Assembly (NCBI RefSeq): GCF_000690055.1 | Contig: NZ_JJNZ01000009.1 | Coordinates: 1-64,000 of the forward strand | DNA length: 64,000 nt | Source of the DNA: Pseudoalteromonas fuliginea | GTDB lineage: Bacteria > Pseudomonadota > Gammaproteobacteria > Enterobacterales > Alteromonadaceae | Reading direction: 5' to 3' | Part shown: in pieces, positions 26,688-35,006 of the stretch | Layout: each line of letters opens with the position of its first letter | How positions within the stretch are numbered: the stretch's first letter is position 1 | Translations under genes and position numbers: made by a program | The notes under the pieces: generated by a model | Seen by the model: only the letters and a program-made list of their open reading frames with translations | Databases searched by the model: none | What the model was told of the DNA's origin: nothing

Positions 26688-28052
26688 ATGAAGAAACTAT
26701 TTAAAGGTTTTGCTGTTGCAGCAGTACTAACTGTTTCTGCAGGTACCGCGCTTAATGCACATGCAAATACTGGAGCTCTAGATAAAATCCTTGAGCAAGT
26801 AAAGCAAGAGCGTATCTCTGAAGGTAAAATTAATAAGCAACGTGAGCAAGAGTTCTTATCTGAACGTGCTGACAAGCAATCATTACTTAACAAAGCTAAA
26901 AGCCAACTTGCTTCTGAAAAAGCACGTGGCGTTAGTTTAGCTAAGCAATATGCACAAAATGAAAATACTTTAGCAGAGAAAGAGCAAGCTCTTCAAAGCG
27001 CACAAGGTACTTTAGGTGAAATGTTTGGTGTTGTACGTCGTGCAGCTCAAGACGCTATCGGTTCGATCGAAGCATCACTTGTTAGTGCTGAAAAGCCAGG
27101 TCGTGCTGAAATATTACGTTCATTAGCTGCTGCTAAAGAACTTCCAACTGTTCGTGAATTAGAAGAACTTTGGATTTCACTACAAACAGAAATGACTGAA
27201 TCAGCTAAAGTTTCAACATTCGAAACTGAAGTTGCTGGCCTTGATGGTAACCCGTCAATGAAGAAAGTAACGCGTATCGGTAACTTTAACTTAGTTACAG
27301 ACGATGGTTACTTAATTTATTCACCAGAGACTAAGTCTATCCAGCCTCTAGGTAAGCAACCAGATGGTTACATTTTAGACGGTATCACAGCGCTTGAAAA
27401 TACATCTCCAGATAACTACGCTGGTGTTTATATTGACCCGACTCGTGGTGCTATCTTACGTATCAATACTCAAAAAGCGACCCTTATAGAATACTTCCAT
27501 CAAGGTGGCGTAGTTGGTTATATCATCACAGCCTTACTAGGCCTAGGTATGCTAATTACTCTAATTCGCTTTGTTGACCTTACGCTTACTACAAGTAAGA
27601 TTAAGAGCCAACTTAAAAATGTTGCTACACCGAATACAAATAACCCACTGGGTCGTATTCTTAAAGTGTACCATGACAACAAGAACCAAGATGTTGAAAA
27701 CCTTGAGCTTAAACTTGATGAAGCGATTCTACGTGAAACGCCACGCATCGAAGCTGGTATCAATATAATCAAGATTCTTGCTGCAATCGCACCATTACTA
27801 GGTCTACTAGGTACTGTAATCGGTATGATCTTAACGTTCCAAACAATCACATTGTTCGGTACGGGTGATCCGAAGATCATGGCAGGTAACATCTCTCTAG
27901 CACTTGTAACTACAGCGCTAGGTCTAATTGCTGCATTACCACTAATTCTACTTCATGCTCTAGTAGCTGGTCGTAGTAAGTCGGTATTACACATCCTTGA
28001 TGAGCAAAGCGCGGGTATCGTTGCTACTCACGCGGAGAAGGAGAAAGCCTAA
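26688..28052 (+). CDS. ttpC: TtpC-like MotA/TolQ/ExbB protein of the TonB2 complex
   Basis: A 454-residue protein made of a cleavable signal peptide (residues 1-26, ending AHA-NT), a periplasmic helical region rich in coiled coil (about 30-130), a middle periplasmic domain and a C-terminal MotA/TolQ/ExbB channel domain with three membrane helices near residues 272-298, 362-386 and 402-428. The channel signature ILAAIAPLLGLLGTVIGMI is present. In Vibrio, TtpC is an essential extra component of the TonB2 system for iron-siderophore uptake. Its stop codon overlaps the exbB2 start (TAATG). Confidence 0.9.
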   Translation: MKKLFKGFAVAAVLTVSAGTALNAHANTGALDKILEQVKQERISEGKINKQREQEFLSERADKQSLLNKAKSQLASEKARGVSLAKQYAQNENTLAEKEQALQSAQGTLGEMFGVVRRAAQDAIGSIEASLVSAEKPGRAEILRSLAAAKELPTVRELEELWISLQTEMTESAKVSTFETEVAGLDGNPSMKKVTRIGNFNLVTDDGYLIYSPETKSIQPLGKQPDGYILDGITALENTSPDNYAGVYIDPTRGAILRINTQKATLIEYFHQGGVVGYIITALLGLGMLITLIRFVDLTLTTSKIKSQLKNVATPNTNNPLGRILKVYHDNKNQDVENLELKLDEAILRETPRIEAGINIIKILAAIAPLLGLLGTVIGMILTFQTITLFGTGDPKIMAGNISLALVTTALGLIAALPLILLHALVAGRSKSVLHILDEQSAGIVATHAEKEKA

Positions 28053-28576
28053 TGCTAGTCCTGATGGAGATATGGGAATCTATCAGGGATTTTGTTGGCA
28101 CAGGCGGCCAGGTTTTATACGTGGTCGCGATAGCACTCTTTCTGATGTGGGTTTTAATGATTGAGCGCTATTGGTTCTTACTTGCAGAGTTTCCTCGCAC
28201 AGCGAAAGAAATTGTAGCAAAGTGGGATGCCCGCCAAGACACTACGTCTTGGTACGCACACAGAATCCGTGAAGCATGGATTTCTGAAGCGTCTGAAAAA
28301 TTAGATCAGCGTATGTTGTTGATTAAGACATTAGTAGCTGTTTGTCCTTTAATAGGCTTACTTGGTACTGTTACTGGTATGATCTCGGTTTTCGAAACCA
28401 TGGCCAACCAGGGTACAGGTAACGCAAGATTAATGGCATCAGGTATTTCAATGGCAACAATCCCGACAATGGCTGGAATGGTTGCGGCACTATCTGGAGT
28501 ATTTTTTAGCTCACGTCTTGAGACAAAAGCTAAAATGGTGAAAGCCAAACTTATTGATAGTATGCCTCATCACTAG
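28052..28576 (+). CDS. exbB2: ExbB2 proton-channel subunit
   Basis: A 174-residue ExbB-type inner-membrane protein, with three membrane helices near residues 15-37, 100-125 and 140-162. The conserved stretch LIKTLVAVCPLIGLLGTVTGMI is intact. With ExbD it forms the proton-driven motor for TonB. The short length, lacking a long N-terminus, is usual for the second ExbB in TtpC-type clusters. It is translationally coupled to ttpC through a one-base overlap. Confidence 0.93.
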   Translation: MLVLMEIWESIRDFVGTGGQVLYVVAIALFLMWVLMIERYWFLLAEFPRTAKEIVAKWDARQDTTSWYAHRIREAWISEASEKLDQRMLLIKTLVAVCPLIGLLGTVTGMISVFETMANQGTGNARLMASGISMATIPTMAGMVAALSGVFFSSRLETKAKMVKAKLIDSMPHH

Positions 28577-28590
28577 AGAGAGAATTAAAT

Positions 28591-28995
28591 ATGGCACGTA
28601 AACAACGTTTTCGTGAAGAAGAAGAAGCAGCGGTTGATATGACGCCAATGCTTGACATCGTATTTATCATGCTTATTTTCTTTATCGTAACTACATCGTT
28701 CGTTAAAGAGGCTGGTATCGAGGTCAATAAACCAAAAGCTGCCCAAGCTACTAAGCAAAAAAATGCTAACATTTTTATTGCTATCCGTAGTAACGGCGAA
28801 ATCTGGATTGATAAACAGCAGGTTGATGTTGAACGTATTTCAGCAAAAATCGAAAGTTTATTAGCAGAACAACCTACTGAAGTTGTGATTTTGCAAGCTG
28901 ATAAAGAAGCAAAACATGGCGTAGTGGTTAAAGTTATGGACCAGATTAAAGCGACGGGTGATAACCTGAGAATTTCAATAGCTGGAGATCAGTAA
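28591..28995 (+). CDS. exbD2: ExbD2 motor subunit
   Basis: A 134-residue ExbD/TolR protein with a short cytoplasmic N-terminus, one membrane helix (about residues 18-38) and a periplasmic domain. The proton-carrying aspartate is D22 in MTPMLDIVFIMLIFF. A run of AGAGAGAG-like purines precedes the ATG. The stop codon overlaps the tonB2 start by one base (TAATG), so the stoichiometry of ExbD and TonB is probably translationally coupled. Confidence 0.94.
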   Translation: MARKQRFREEEEAAVDMTPMLDIVFIMLIFFIVTTSFVKEAGIEVNKPKAAQATKQKNANIFIAIRSNGEIWIDKQQVDVERISAKIESLLAEQPTEVVILQADKEAKHGVVVKVMDQIKATGDNLRISIAGDQ

Positions 28996-29612
28996 TGATT
29001 CGTTTTCTGTTTTCACTGATTGCAGGTGGGGCAGTTACTTTCGGCTTGTTCTACTTCATGGCTTTCTTCATCTCTGGTGGGGCTGACCGTAATACGGAAC
29101 AAAAAGAGCAGATCATAGTCGAAATAATGACGAATCCGCCTGAATCTAAGGTGCAGGAGAGGAAGCGTGTACCGCCTCCGCCTCCTCCGCCACCAAAGCA
29201 GCCGCCTAAACCGCAGCCGCCACAGCCGGAAAATAACAGTCCAACACCTGGTGCTATGTCATTTAATATGGGAAGCATTGATGTTGGTAGTTCGGCAGGT
29301 GGACTAAGTGGTCCTGGTGCATTTGGACGTGATGGTGATGCGACACCTATCGTTCGTATAGAACCAAAATATCCAACGCAAGCAGCACGTGATGGTAAAG
29401 AAGGTTGGGTTCAACTTTCGTTCACAATTGATGAGTTAGGTGGAGTGACTGACGTTGAAGTAATTGACGCCGATCCAAAACGTATCTTTGACCGTGAAGC
29501 TAAGCGCGCATTGCGTAAGTGGAAGTACCGTCCTAAGATCATTGACGGAAAACCTCAAATACAACCGGGTTTACAAGTTCAATTAGACTTTAAACTTAAC
29601 CAAGGCAATTAA
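28995..29612 (+). CDS. tonB2: TonB2 energy-transducing protein
   Basis: A 205-residue TonB protein with an N-terminal membrane anchor (about residues 1-25), a short proline-rich spacer with a run of eight prolines (about 57-80) and a C-terminal TonB domain: EPKYPTQAARDGKEGWV, then FDREAKRALRKWKYRP. The spacer is much shorter than in TonB1, as in Vibrio TonB2. It links the ExbBD motor to outer-membrane TonB-dependent receptors, none of which is encoded in this window. Confidence 0.94.
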   Translation: MIRFLFSLIAGGAVTFGLFYFMAFFISGGADRNTEQKEQIIVEIMTNPPESKVQERKRVPPPPPPPPKQPPKPQPPQPENNSPTPGAMSFNMGSIDVGSSAGGLSGPGAFGRDGDATPIVRIEPKYPTQAARDGKEGWVQLSFTIDELGGVTDVEVIDADPKRIFDREAKRALRKWKYRPKIIDGKPQIQPGLQVQLDFKLNQGN

Positions 29613-29623
29613 GGAGGCGAGTA

Positions 29624-30883
29624 ATGAGAAATTTTTCTAAAGTAACTGCTCTTGCGATTCTTATGTCTGTGTCAGGTGCTACATTAACAGCATCTGTTTT
29701 AGCGGCGCCAGACTACGCAAAGATTGAAGAGCGTAAGAAAGCAAAAACTAAAATCATGGGCGAGCGTACTGGTAAAAAGGTAATTAAAGCGTTTGATTTG
29801 TACGGTGAAGAAAAAGTTGAAGAAGCAATTGTTCTGCTAAAAGATATTGATCCATCTAATGACTTTGATAAGGCGACTGTAAATCGTTACTTAGGTAGCA
29901 TGTACGCGCAGGTAGAAAAGTATGATGAAGCGATTAAATATACTAAGCAGGCGGTTGCGCCAGATGTTTTAAACTTTGCTGATCAGGAACAATCCCTTAA
30001 GTTATTAGGCGATTTACTTATTGGTACTCAAAAGTATCAAGAAGCTAAAAAAGCATATTTAGCATGGATTGATTTTACGGGCGATGAAGATCCGAAAGTT
30101 TACACACGTATTGCGCAAGCTAACTACGAGTTGAAACAATTTCGTGATGTTTTCGGTCCAGCAGACAAAGCAATTTCGCTTCAAAAGGAGCCGAACAAAG
30201 CTCCTTACCAATTAAAGTTAGGCTCTTATTTCGAGCTTAAAGACTATAATAATATGGTCAAAGTTGGTGAAGAAATTGTTCGTGTTTGGCCTGATGATAA
30301 AAAAGCTTGGGTTAGTTTAGGTAAATATTACCTACAAACTGAAAACTACAAAAAAGGTCTTTCGACCATGGAAGTAGCATTCAACCAAGGTTTTTTTGAA
30401 GCTGAAGTCGATTACAAAGTATTGTCTAACTTCTATTCTTTAAATGAAATTCCTTTTAAAGCGGCTGTTACGCTTGAGAAGGCTATTAAAGAAAAGAATG
30501 TTAAACGTACTAAGCAAAACGTTAGCGCGATTGCTAGTAATTACCATCGTTCTAAAGATCTCGTTAAAGCTGCTAAGTATTATGAAGAAGCTGCTAAATT
30601 TGATGAAGACGCTGAGCTTTACCGCAAAGCAGGTTCATTACTTTTACAGTCTGAAAAATTTAGTGCTGCTGTTGTTCGTTTGAACAAAGCATTAGAGCTA
30701 GGCTCTGATAAAAAGGGCACTATTTACTCAGATTTAGCTGAAGCATATTATTACCAAGGCAAGTACAAGCAAGCTCATGCTGCTATTACTAAAGCCATGG
30801 ATGACCCACGCACTCGCAAGTTTGCAAAGGGTTGGGCTACATACATTAAAGATAAAGCCGCTCGCAACGGTGTTAAAATTTAA
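29624..30883 (+). CDS. Periplasmic TPR protein of the TonB2 operon
   Basis: A 419-residue exported protein. The signal peptide ends near VLA-AP (residue 28); after it come multiple tetratricopeptide repeats, for example YLGSMYAQVEKYDEAIKYTK, LLGDLLIGTQKYQEAKKAYL and SDLAEAYYYQGKYKQAHAAI. A strong AAGGAGG precedes the ATG. TPR genes are the usual last member of TtpC-type TonB2 operons, where they may scaffold or modulate the complex. The operon ends 25 bp later at an intrinsic terminator. Confidence 0.9.
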   Translation: MRNFSKVTALAILMSVSGATLTASVLAAPDYAKIEERKKAKTKIMGERTGKKVIKAFDLYGEEKVEEAIVLLKDIDPSNDFDKATVNRYLGSMYAQVEKYDEAIKYTKQAVAPDVLNFADQEQSLKLLGDLLIGTQKYQEAKKAYLAWIDFTGDEDPKVYTRIAQANYELKQFRDVFGPADKAISLQKEPNKAPYQLKLGSYFELKDYNNMVKVGEEIVRVWPDDKKAWVSLGKYYLQTENYKKGLSTMEVAFNQGFFEAEVDYKVLSNFYSLNEIPFKAAVTLEKAIKEKNVKRTKQNVSAIASNYHRSKDLVKAAKYYEEAAKFDEDAELYRKAGSLLLQSEKFSAAVVRLNKALELGSDKKGTIYSDLAEAYYYQGKYKQAHAAITKAMDDPRTRKFAKGWATYIKDKAARNGVKI

Positions 30884-30907
30884 TTTTTATTAGCTAAAGC
30901 AACTTTT

Positions 30908-30932
30908 AAAAAGCCCCTCTGGGGCTTTTTTT
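30908..30932 (+). terminator. Terminator of the TonB2 operon
   Basis: The stem AGCCCC-tct-GGGGCT lies between A-rich and T-rich flanks. It sits directly upstream of the lipoprotein gene, whose ATG is at 30945. Confidence 0.9.
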
Positions 30933-30944
30933 ATTGGAATTACT

Positions 30945-31988
30945 ATGTATAAAAAGCTCTCTTTTTCATTACTACTGTGTCTATTTTTAGTCGCATGTTC
31001 AAAGCAGCCTCAACCTTACGAGTCATTTGAAGATGCACAAGTCGGTTTAAAAACTTTAAACATGGCGCTTGTACTATCAGGCGCTAATAAAACAGATAAA
31101 ATTACTAAAGAGCAATTGGTCTTTTCTGATGCATATTTAGCTAAACGCCATACTATTTATCAGAACTTAATGGACATGGAGCTTAATCTCAATCAAATAG
31201 CGCAAGTAAATTACTTGGTTATTGCAGAGCGTTTTCCTGAGCGCTATTTTAATTGGCCGGCTCAAGTAGATGTATTAAAGAACATGCTTGCTTTTGAAGG
31301 CACAAAAAACACACCGGATAATGTTATTACCTGGCTTAAGTTAACCCAAGAAACGTTAGACAGTGCTAAACAAAGCAATTTAAAACTGAATAAAGTTGAA
31401 CTTGCATTGTTACAAAGTTATGTATTGAGTGCGATAGGCACTAACGACGTTCAACCAGCGCTTAAAAGCCATATAAGGGCTTTTAGCGATTATTTAGCTA
31501 GTTACAGGCCCAGGGGGAGTGTTGGTCTAAGAGGCCTGCCAAATGGAACCCAGTGGTATCAGAGCAAACTTAATTACTTTAGTGGCGAAGTACATTCACC
31601 ATTAGAATGGGTTACTCTTTTAAATGAAAAAATAAAAGTATTAGATCGTGTTGCATTCGACAGTAAACAGCCAACTTCTCACCAGAAATCGTTTTTAGTT
31701 CAGTATTTATCTGATGAAAAATTAATAGAAGGCTTGGATTGGCAGGCTAACTATCAAGACTTACCTGCAATGGCGAGCAATATGGACATGTCTGATAAAG
31801 ATAAAACATTGATGCTTGCGATGATGGAATCAGATATAGGTATTCACTATCATGCGTGGACTTTGCCTCAAGCAAAGGTGAACCTTGTAAAGCGCCTAAA
31901 AATGAGTCCAGAAGAGGCTCAGTATTTAGTTGAAGATATAATTCTCTACCCTGGGCAATCATTTAGTTTTATAAAGCAAATGATGTAA
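30945..31988 (+). CDS. Predicted lipoprotein, function unknown
   Basis: A 347-residue protein with a lipoprotein signal: hydrophobic residues 5-14 and the lipobox LVAC with C18 as the lipidated cysteine. The residues after the cysteine (SKQ) do not give an inner-membrane retention signal, so the outer membrane is likely. The body is helical and matches no family that I recognise. It starts 12 bp after the TonB2 terminator, with GGAA about seven bases before the ATG, so read-through from the TonB2 operon is probably its only nearby source of transcription. A link to TonB function is therefore possible but unproven. Confidence 0.7.
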   Translation: MYKKLSFSLLLCLFLVACSKQPQPYESFEDAQVGLKTLNMALVLSGANKTDKITKEQLVFSDAYLAKRHTIYQNLMDMELNLNQIAQVNYLVIAERFPERYFNWPAQVDVLKNMLAFEGTKNTPDNVITWLKLTQETLDSAKQSNLKLNKVELALLQSYVLSAIGTNDVQPALKSHIRAFSDYLASYRPRGSVGLRGLPNGTQWYQSKLNYFSGEVHSPLEWVTLLNEKIKVLDRVAFDSKQPTSHQKSFLVQYLSDEKLIEGLDWQANYQDLPAMASNMDMSDKDKTLMLAMMESDIGIHYHAWTLPQAKVNLVKRLKMSPEEAQYLVEDIILYPGQSFSFIKQMM

Positions 31989-31995
31989 TGATGTG

Positions 31996-32020
31996 AAAGT
32001 GCGCTTATGGTGCGCACTTT
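31996..32020. terminator. Hairpin between convergent lipoprotein and DksA-like genes
   Basis: AAAGTGCGC-ttatggt-GCGCACTTT is a perfect 9-bp stem overlapping the stop codon of the minus-strand gene. The flanking T-tract is weak. Confidence 0.65.
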
Positions 32021-32331
32021 ATACATCGTTGAGTTGCAGGGTCTTGCTCAAGTAACTTTGCTGATATTTTTTCTTCGCAGTCACAACAGTAACCATATTG
32101 GCCAATCTCTATTTGGCTAACGGCAGCTTCTAATTTAGTCATGCGACTAATTAAAATAGCATACTCCGGACCTAACTTTTCTGCCGCACAGTCTAACCAT
32201 TCATTGTTGGCTTTATTATCTAAAATTTGTATTAAATGGTGATGTGCAGGGTAGGCTGATTTAGAAAGCATAGTTAATATATTTAATTTAACTTGCGCTA
32301 TTTCATCGTTCAGTCTTTGTTGATGATGCAT
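32005..32331 (-). CDS. DksA/TraR-type zinc-finger protein
   Basis: A 108-residue relative of DksA/TraR, proteins that enter the RNA polymerase secondary channel and tune transcription. The C-terminal zinc motif is complete: YCCDCEEKISAKLL, then RCIKCAP, giving the C-x2-C-x17-C-x2-C pattern. The N-terminal half is predicted helical (ARLNDEIAQVKLNIL-like) but shorter than in DksA, and the paired acidic tip of the DksA coiled coil is not evident. It is more like the short DksA-like group, so the exact role is open. It lies upstream of and convergent to the lipoprotein gene. Confidence 0.8.
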   Translation of the reverse strand: MHHQQRLNDEIAQVKLNILTMLSKSAYPAHHHLIQILDNKANNEWLDCAAEKLGPEYAILISRMTKLEAAVSQIEIGQYGYCCDCEEKISAKLLEQDPATQRCIKCAP

Positions 32332-32392
32332 TATCAGTACAACCTTATTAAATTGGCTTTACGTTATACTGATATTATCTATAGGCTTTAAG

Positions 32393-33406
32393 TTAGCTGT
32401 TATGATTTGAATCAAGTTGCGGTGCTTTGGCGTATTTATTTAATACGCTTGCCACATCTTCTTTACTTTTTAAACGTCTGATTTCATCAAATAAATCGAT
32501 AGCTTGTGGGTATTGGCGTTTTAGGTAACCAAGCCATTGTTTAGTACGTGACGCAAAATATTTTTCATCCTTTGCAGGGTCTTGATGAATAGCAGAGTGG
32601 ATTAAGTGATAAATAATATGCTCCCACTCAAGTCCATCGTATTGTTCATTATTTACATGAGCTTTAATTTTTTTTGCTAAATCAGGGTGCGAAAGGGCGC
32701 CACGACCAAGCATTAAATTAGTACATCCACTTCGTTTTTGGCAAAGCATTGCGTCTTCTACTTGCCAAATTTCACCATTGGCAACAACGGCAATATTTTT
32801 ATCTTTTATTATTGGTGGAATTTTTTCCCAATAAGCAGGCGGATTATAGCCATCACGTTTGGTGCGAGCATGTATTGCAATGCTATTTGCTCCAGCACTG
32901 ACAACCGCATCTACAATTTCTTGGCTGTTACTATCATCATCAAATCCTAAGCGGATTTTTGCACTAACTTCATGCTGATCATCTACAGCGTCTCGGACTG
33001 CTTTAATAATCGTATACATGTGGTCAGGATCTTTAAGCAGCACAGCCCCGCCTCGACTACGGTTAACCGTTTTTGCTGGACAGCCAAAATTAAGATCAAC
33101 ACCGTGAGAACCTAATGCTATAGCTCTAATCGCATTTTCTGCTAAAGGGTTCGCTTCTTGTCCGAGTAGTTGGATACGCACAGGCGTTCCTGCTCGCGTA
33201 AAACCATTATTATGTAATTCAGGGCAATAGCGGTGAAAAACTTTATCGGGTAAACATGTTTCAACCACTCTTACAAACTCGGTAACGCATAAATCGAACC
33301 CACCGATGTCGGTGAGTAATTGACGCATTTTAAAATCGACAACACCTTCCATAGGCGCTAAAACAAGTTTCATAAGGTGATTATTTCTGAGAAAAACAGG
33401 ACGCAT
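32393..33406 (-). CDS. dusC: tRNA-dihydrouridine(16) synthase DusC
   Basis: An FMN- and NADPH-dependent enzyme that reduces U16 in tRNA. The sequence from residue 12 (MKLVLAPMEGVVDF) aligns with the E. coli DusC start; LCVTEFVRVVE is characteristic of DusC rather than DusA or DusB. The catalytic cysteine lies in DLNFGCPAKTVNRSRGGAVLL, and FMN-site segments ANGEIW and MLGRGAL follow. The ATG at 33406 has CAGG about seven bases upstream, while the ATG at residue 12 has none, so the longer 337-residue form is listed with some doubt. Confidence 0.92.
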   Translation of the reverse strand: MRPVFLRNNHLMKLVLAPMEGVVDFKMRQLLTDIGGFDLCVTEFVRVVETCLPDKVFHRYCPELHNNGFTRAGTPVRIQLLGQEANPLAENAIRAIALGSHGVDLNFGCPAKTVNRSRGGAVLLKDPDHMYTIIKAVRDAVDDQHEVSAKIRLGFDDDSNSQEIVDAVVSAGANSIAIHARTKRDGYNPPAYWEKIPPIIKDKNIAVVANGEIWQVEDAMLCQKRSGCTNLMLGRGALSHPDLAKKIKAHVNNEQYDGLEWEHIIYHLIHSAIHQDPAKDEKYFASRTKQWLGYLKRQYPQAIDLFDEIRRLKSKEDVASVLNKYAKAPQLDSNHNS

Positions 33407-33598
33407 AGTTTACCTGTAAATCTTACATTGATAAATCTGTAATTACCGACCATATTTAATGAAATAAGTGCAAAAGCAAATATTATGAAAATAATTGAAA
33501 GTTTTTATTTTTGTGCGGGTCTACTTAAGCATACAAGCAATTTAAAAATACATTTATATTGCTGAGATTTACAATCCTTGATTAAAGAGAGTCATAAA

Positions 33599-34045
33599 AT
33601 GAATACAGTTAGAAAAAATACAATCGCGTTAACTTTAGGTGCAGTAGTTGTTGGCTCTGCAAGTTTTGTATCTGCTGATGTACAAGCTAACCCATTTGAG
33701 TTTCAACAGTTAGTGACAGGTTATCAACTAGATGCTGCTGAAGGTAAATGTGGTGAAGGTAAATGTGGCGGCGATGCCAAAGGTAAAAAAGAAGGCAAGT
33801 GCGGCGAAGGCAAATGTGGCGGCGATGCTAAAGGCAAAAAAGAAGGCAAAAAAGAAGGCAAGTGCGGCGAAGGCAAATGTGGCGGCGATGCCAAAGGTAA
33901 AAAAGAAGGCAAGTGCGGCGAAGGTAAATGTGGCGGCGATGCAAAAGGTAAAAAAGAAGGCAAGTGCGGCGAAGGTAAATGTGGCGGCGACGCAAAAGGT
34001 AAAAAAGAAGGTAAGTGCGGCGAAGGTAAATGTGGTGGCCGTTAA
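33599..34045 (+). CDS. hvfA: HvfA-type RiPP metallophore precursor with twelve EGKCG motifs
   Basis: A 148-residue exported peptide. Residues 1-30 are a Sec signal (cleavage near SFVSA-DV or DVQA-NP), a feature of this unusual RiPP class. The mature part has a short leader-like stretch (NPFEFQQLVTGYQ), then six near-identical 17-residue units, each EGKCGEGKCGG followed by DAKGKK, one with an extra EGKK. This gives twelve EGKCG motifs and twelve cysteines, all within the motifs. In HvfA of Haemophilus, EGKCG cysteines are converted by HvfB/HvfC to oxazolone-thioamide groups that bind copper; the same is inferred here. The start at 33599 has AGAGAG upstream, rejecting a TTG at 33578. A terminator separates it from hvfB. 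Confidence 0.88.
   Translation: MNTVRKNTIALTLGAVVVGSASFVSADVQANPFEFQQLVTGYQLDAAEGKCGEGKCGGDAKGKKEGKCGEGKCGGDAKGKKEGKKEGKCGEGKCGGDAKGKKEGKCGEGKCGGDAKGKKEGKCGEGKCGGDAKGKKEGKCGEGKCGGR
33740..34042 (+). repeat. 51-bp in-frame tandem repeat within hvfA
   Basis: Six units of 51 bp (the last one partial, one unit carrying a 12-bp insertion) that differ only by synonymous changes such as GGT/GGC and GCC/GCT/GCA. The region is G-rich relative to its surroundings. Copy number can be expected to vary by slippage or recombination. Confidence 0.95.
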
Positions 34046-34070
34046 TATCTTATTTTAAATAAGGTATGCT

Positions 34071-34094
34071 AAAAGGGCCTTAAGGCCCTTTTTT
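34071..34094 (+). terminator. Intrinsic terminator between hvfA and hvfB
   Basis: The stem AAGGGCC-ttaa-GGCCCTT is followed by T-rich sequence, 25 bp after the hvfA stop. It probably acts as a leaky terminator that keeps precursor transcript above enzyme transcript. Confidence 0.88.
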
Positions 34095-34112
34095 GTTAAG
34101 TTAGAGGTAGTT

Positions 34113-34970
34113 ATGACACAAACTAAAAGTATAGATTTCGGAATGGTTGGTCTTGGCCTCCGACGAGAAATGCTTAATGAACTGCTTGAACACGTACCTA
34201 ATCAAGTAGATTTTTTAGAAGTTGCACCAGAGAATTGGCTAAAATTAGGTGGGCGCTTTAAGAAACAGTTTAAAACATTAACAGATGCAAATAATTTTGT
34301 GTGCCATGGATTGTCACTTTCTATCGGCTCGCCCGAGCCACTGGATGTTGAATTTGTTAAATCTTTAAAAGTTTTTTTTAAAGAGCACAATATAAAATTT
34401 TTTAGTGAGCACTTAAGTTACTGCTCTGGCGCGGGCCATATGTATGACTTAATGCCTATTCCGTTTACTCAAGATGCGATAGCACACGTTGTACCACGTA
34501 TTAAGCAAGTTCAAGATATACTTGAGCAACAAATTGCGATAGAAAATGTTTCTTATTATGGTGCTCCTGGGCAGCAATTATCAGAGCTTGAATTTACGAA
34601 TACTATTTTAGAGCAAGCTGACTGCAAGCTTTTACTCGATGTGAATAACATTTACGTTAATTCGATAAATCATGCCTATAACGCGCAAGCATTTTTAACA
34701 GGGTTACCTTCTGAGCGTATTGCTTATGGACACGTTGCAGGGCACTACAATGAGGCTGATGACTTAATAGTTGATACACATGGCGCAGATGTCATTGATC
34801 CTGTGTGGAAGCTACTTGATAAGGCGTACGAAGTACATGGTGTGTTTCCAACTTTGCTTGAGCGTGACTTTAATATCCCTACTATGAATGTGTTAACCAA
34901 AGAGTTGGATATAATTCATGGGCTGCAAGCTAAATACCTTAATTCAAGTGTTTCAAAACAACGAGCTTAA
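34113..34970 (+). CDS. hvfB: HvfB-type MNIO (DUF692) RiPP maturation enzyme
   Basis: A 285-residue member of the multinuclear non-heme iron oxidase (MNIO, formerly DUF692) family, TIM-barrel enzymes that oxidatively remodel cysteines in RiPP peptides. Likely iron ligands are in place: H65 (CHGLSLS), E99/H100 (FSEHLS), E144/N145 (IENVSYY), D176 (LLDVNNIYVN), H187, H207 and H211 (GHVAGH), D221/H223 (DTHG) and E250 (LLERDFN). Its neighbours, hvfA and hvfC, define its substrate and partner. It is expected to act in the cytoplasm before export of HvfA. Confidence 0.93.
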   Translation: MTQTKSIDFGMVGLGLRREMLNELLEHVPNQVDFLEVAPENWLKLGGRFKKQFKTLTDANNFVCHGLSLSIGSPEPLDVEFVKSLKVFFKEHNIKFFSEHLSYCSGAGHMYDLMPIPFTQDAIAHVVPRIKQVQDILEQQIAIENVSYYGAPGQQLSELEFTNTILEQADCKLLLDVNNIYVNSINHAYNAQAFLTGLPSERIAYGHVAGHYNEADDLIVDTHGADVIDPVWKLLDKAYEVHGVFPTLLERDFNIPTMNVLTKELDIIHGLQAKYLNSSVSKQRA

Positions 34971-35006
34971 TATAAGCCTTTATAAACATTAAAAGAGTGC
35001 CTAGTG

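Noticed and set aside
33724..33963. Minus-strand frame with Pro/Ser/Leu repeats opposite hvfA
   Set aside because: It is the mirror of the 51-bp tandem repeat; no start signal, and the plus-strand reading has a signal peptide, a ribosome binding site and matching neighbours.
33740..34042. Tandem repeat considered as a CRISPR array or satellite
   Set aside because: Units are contiguous, have no unique spacers, keep the reading frame and vary only at synonymous positions, so it is a coding repeat.
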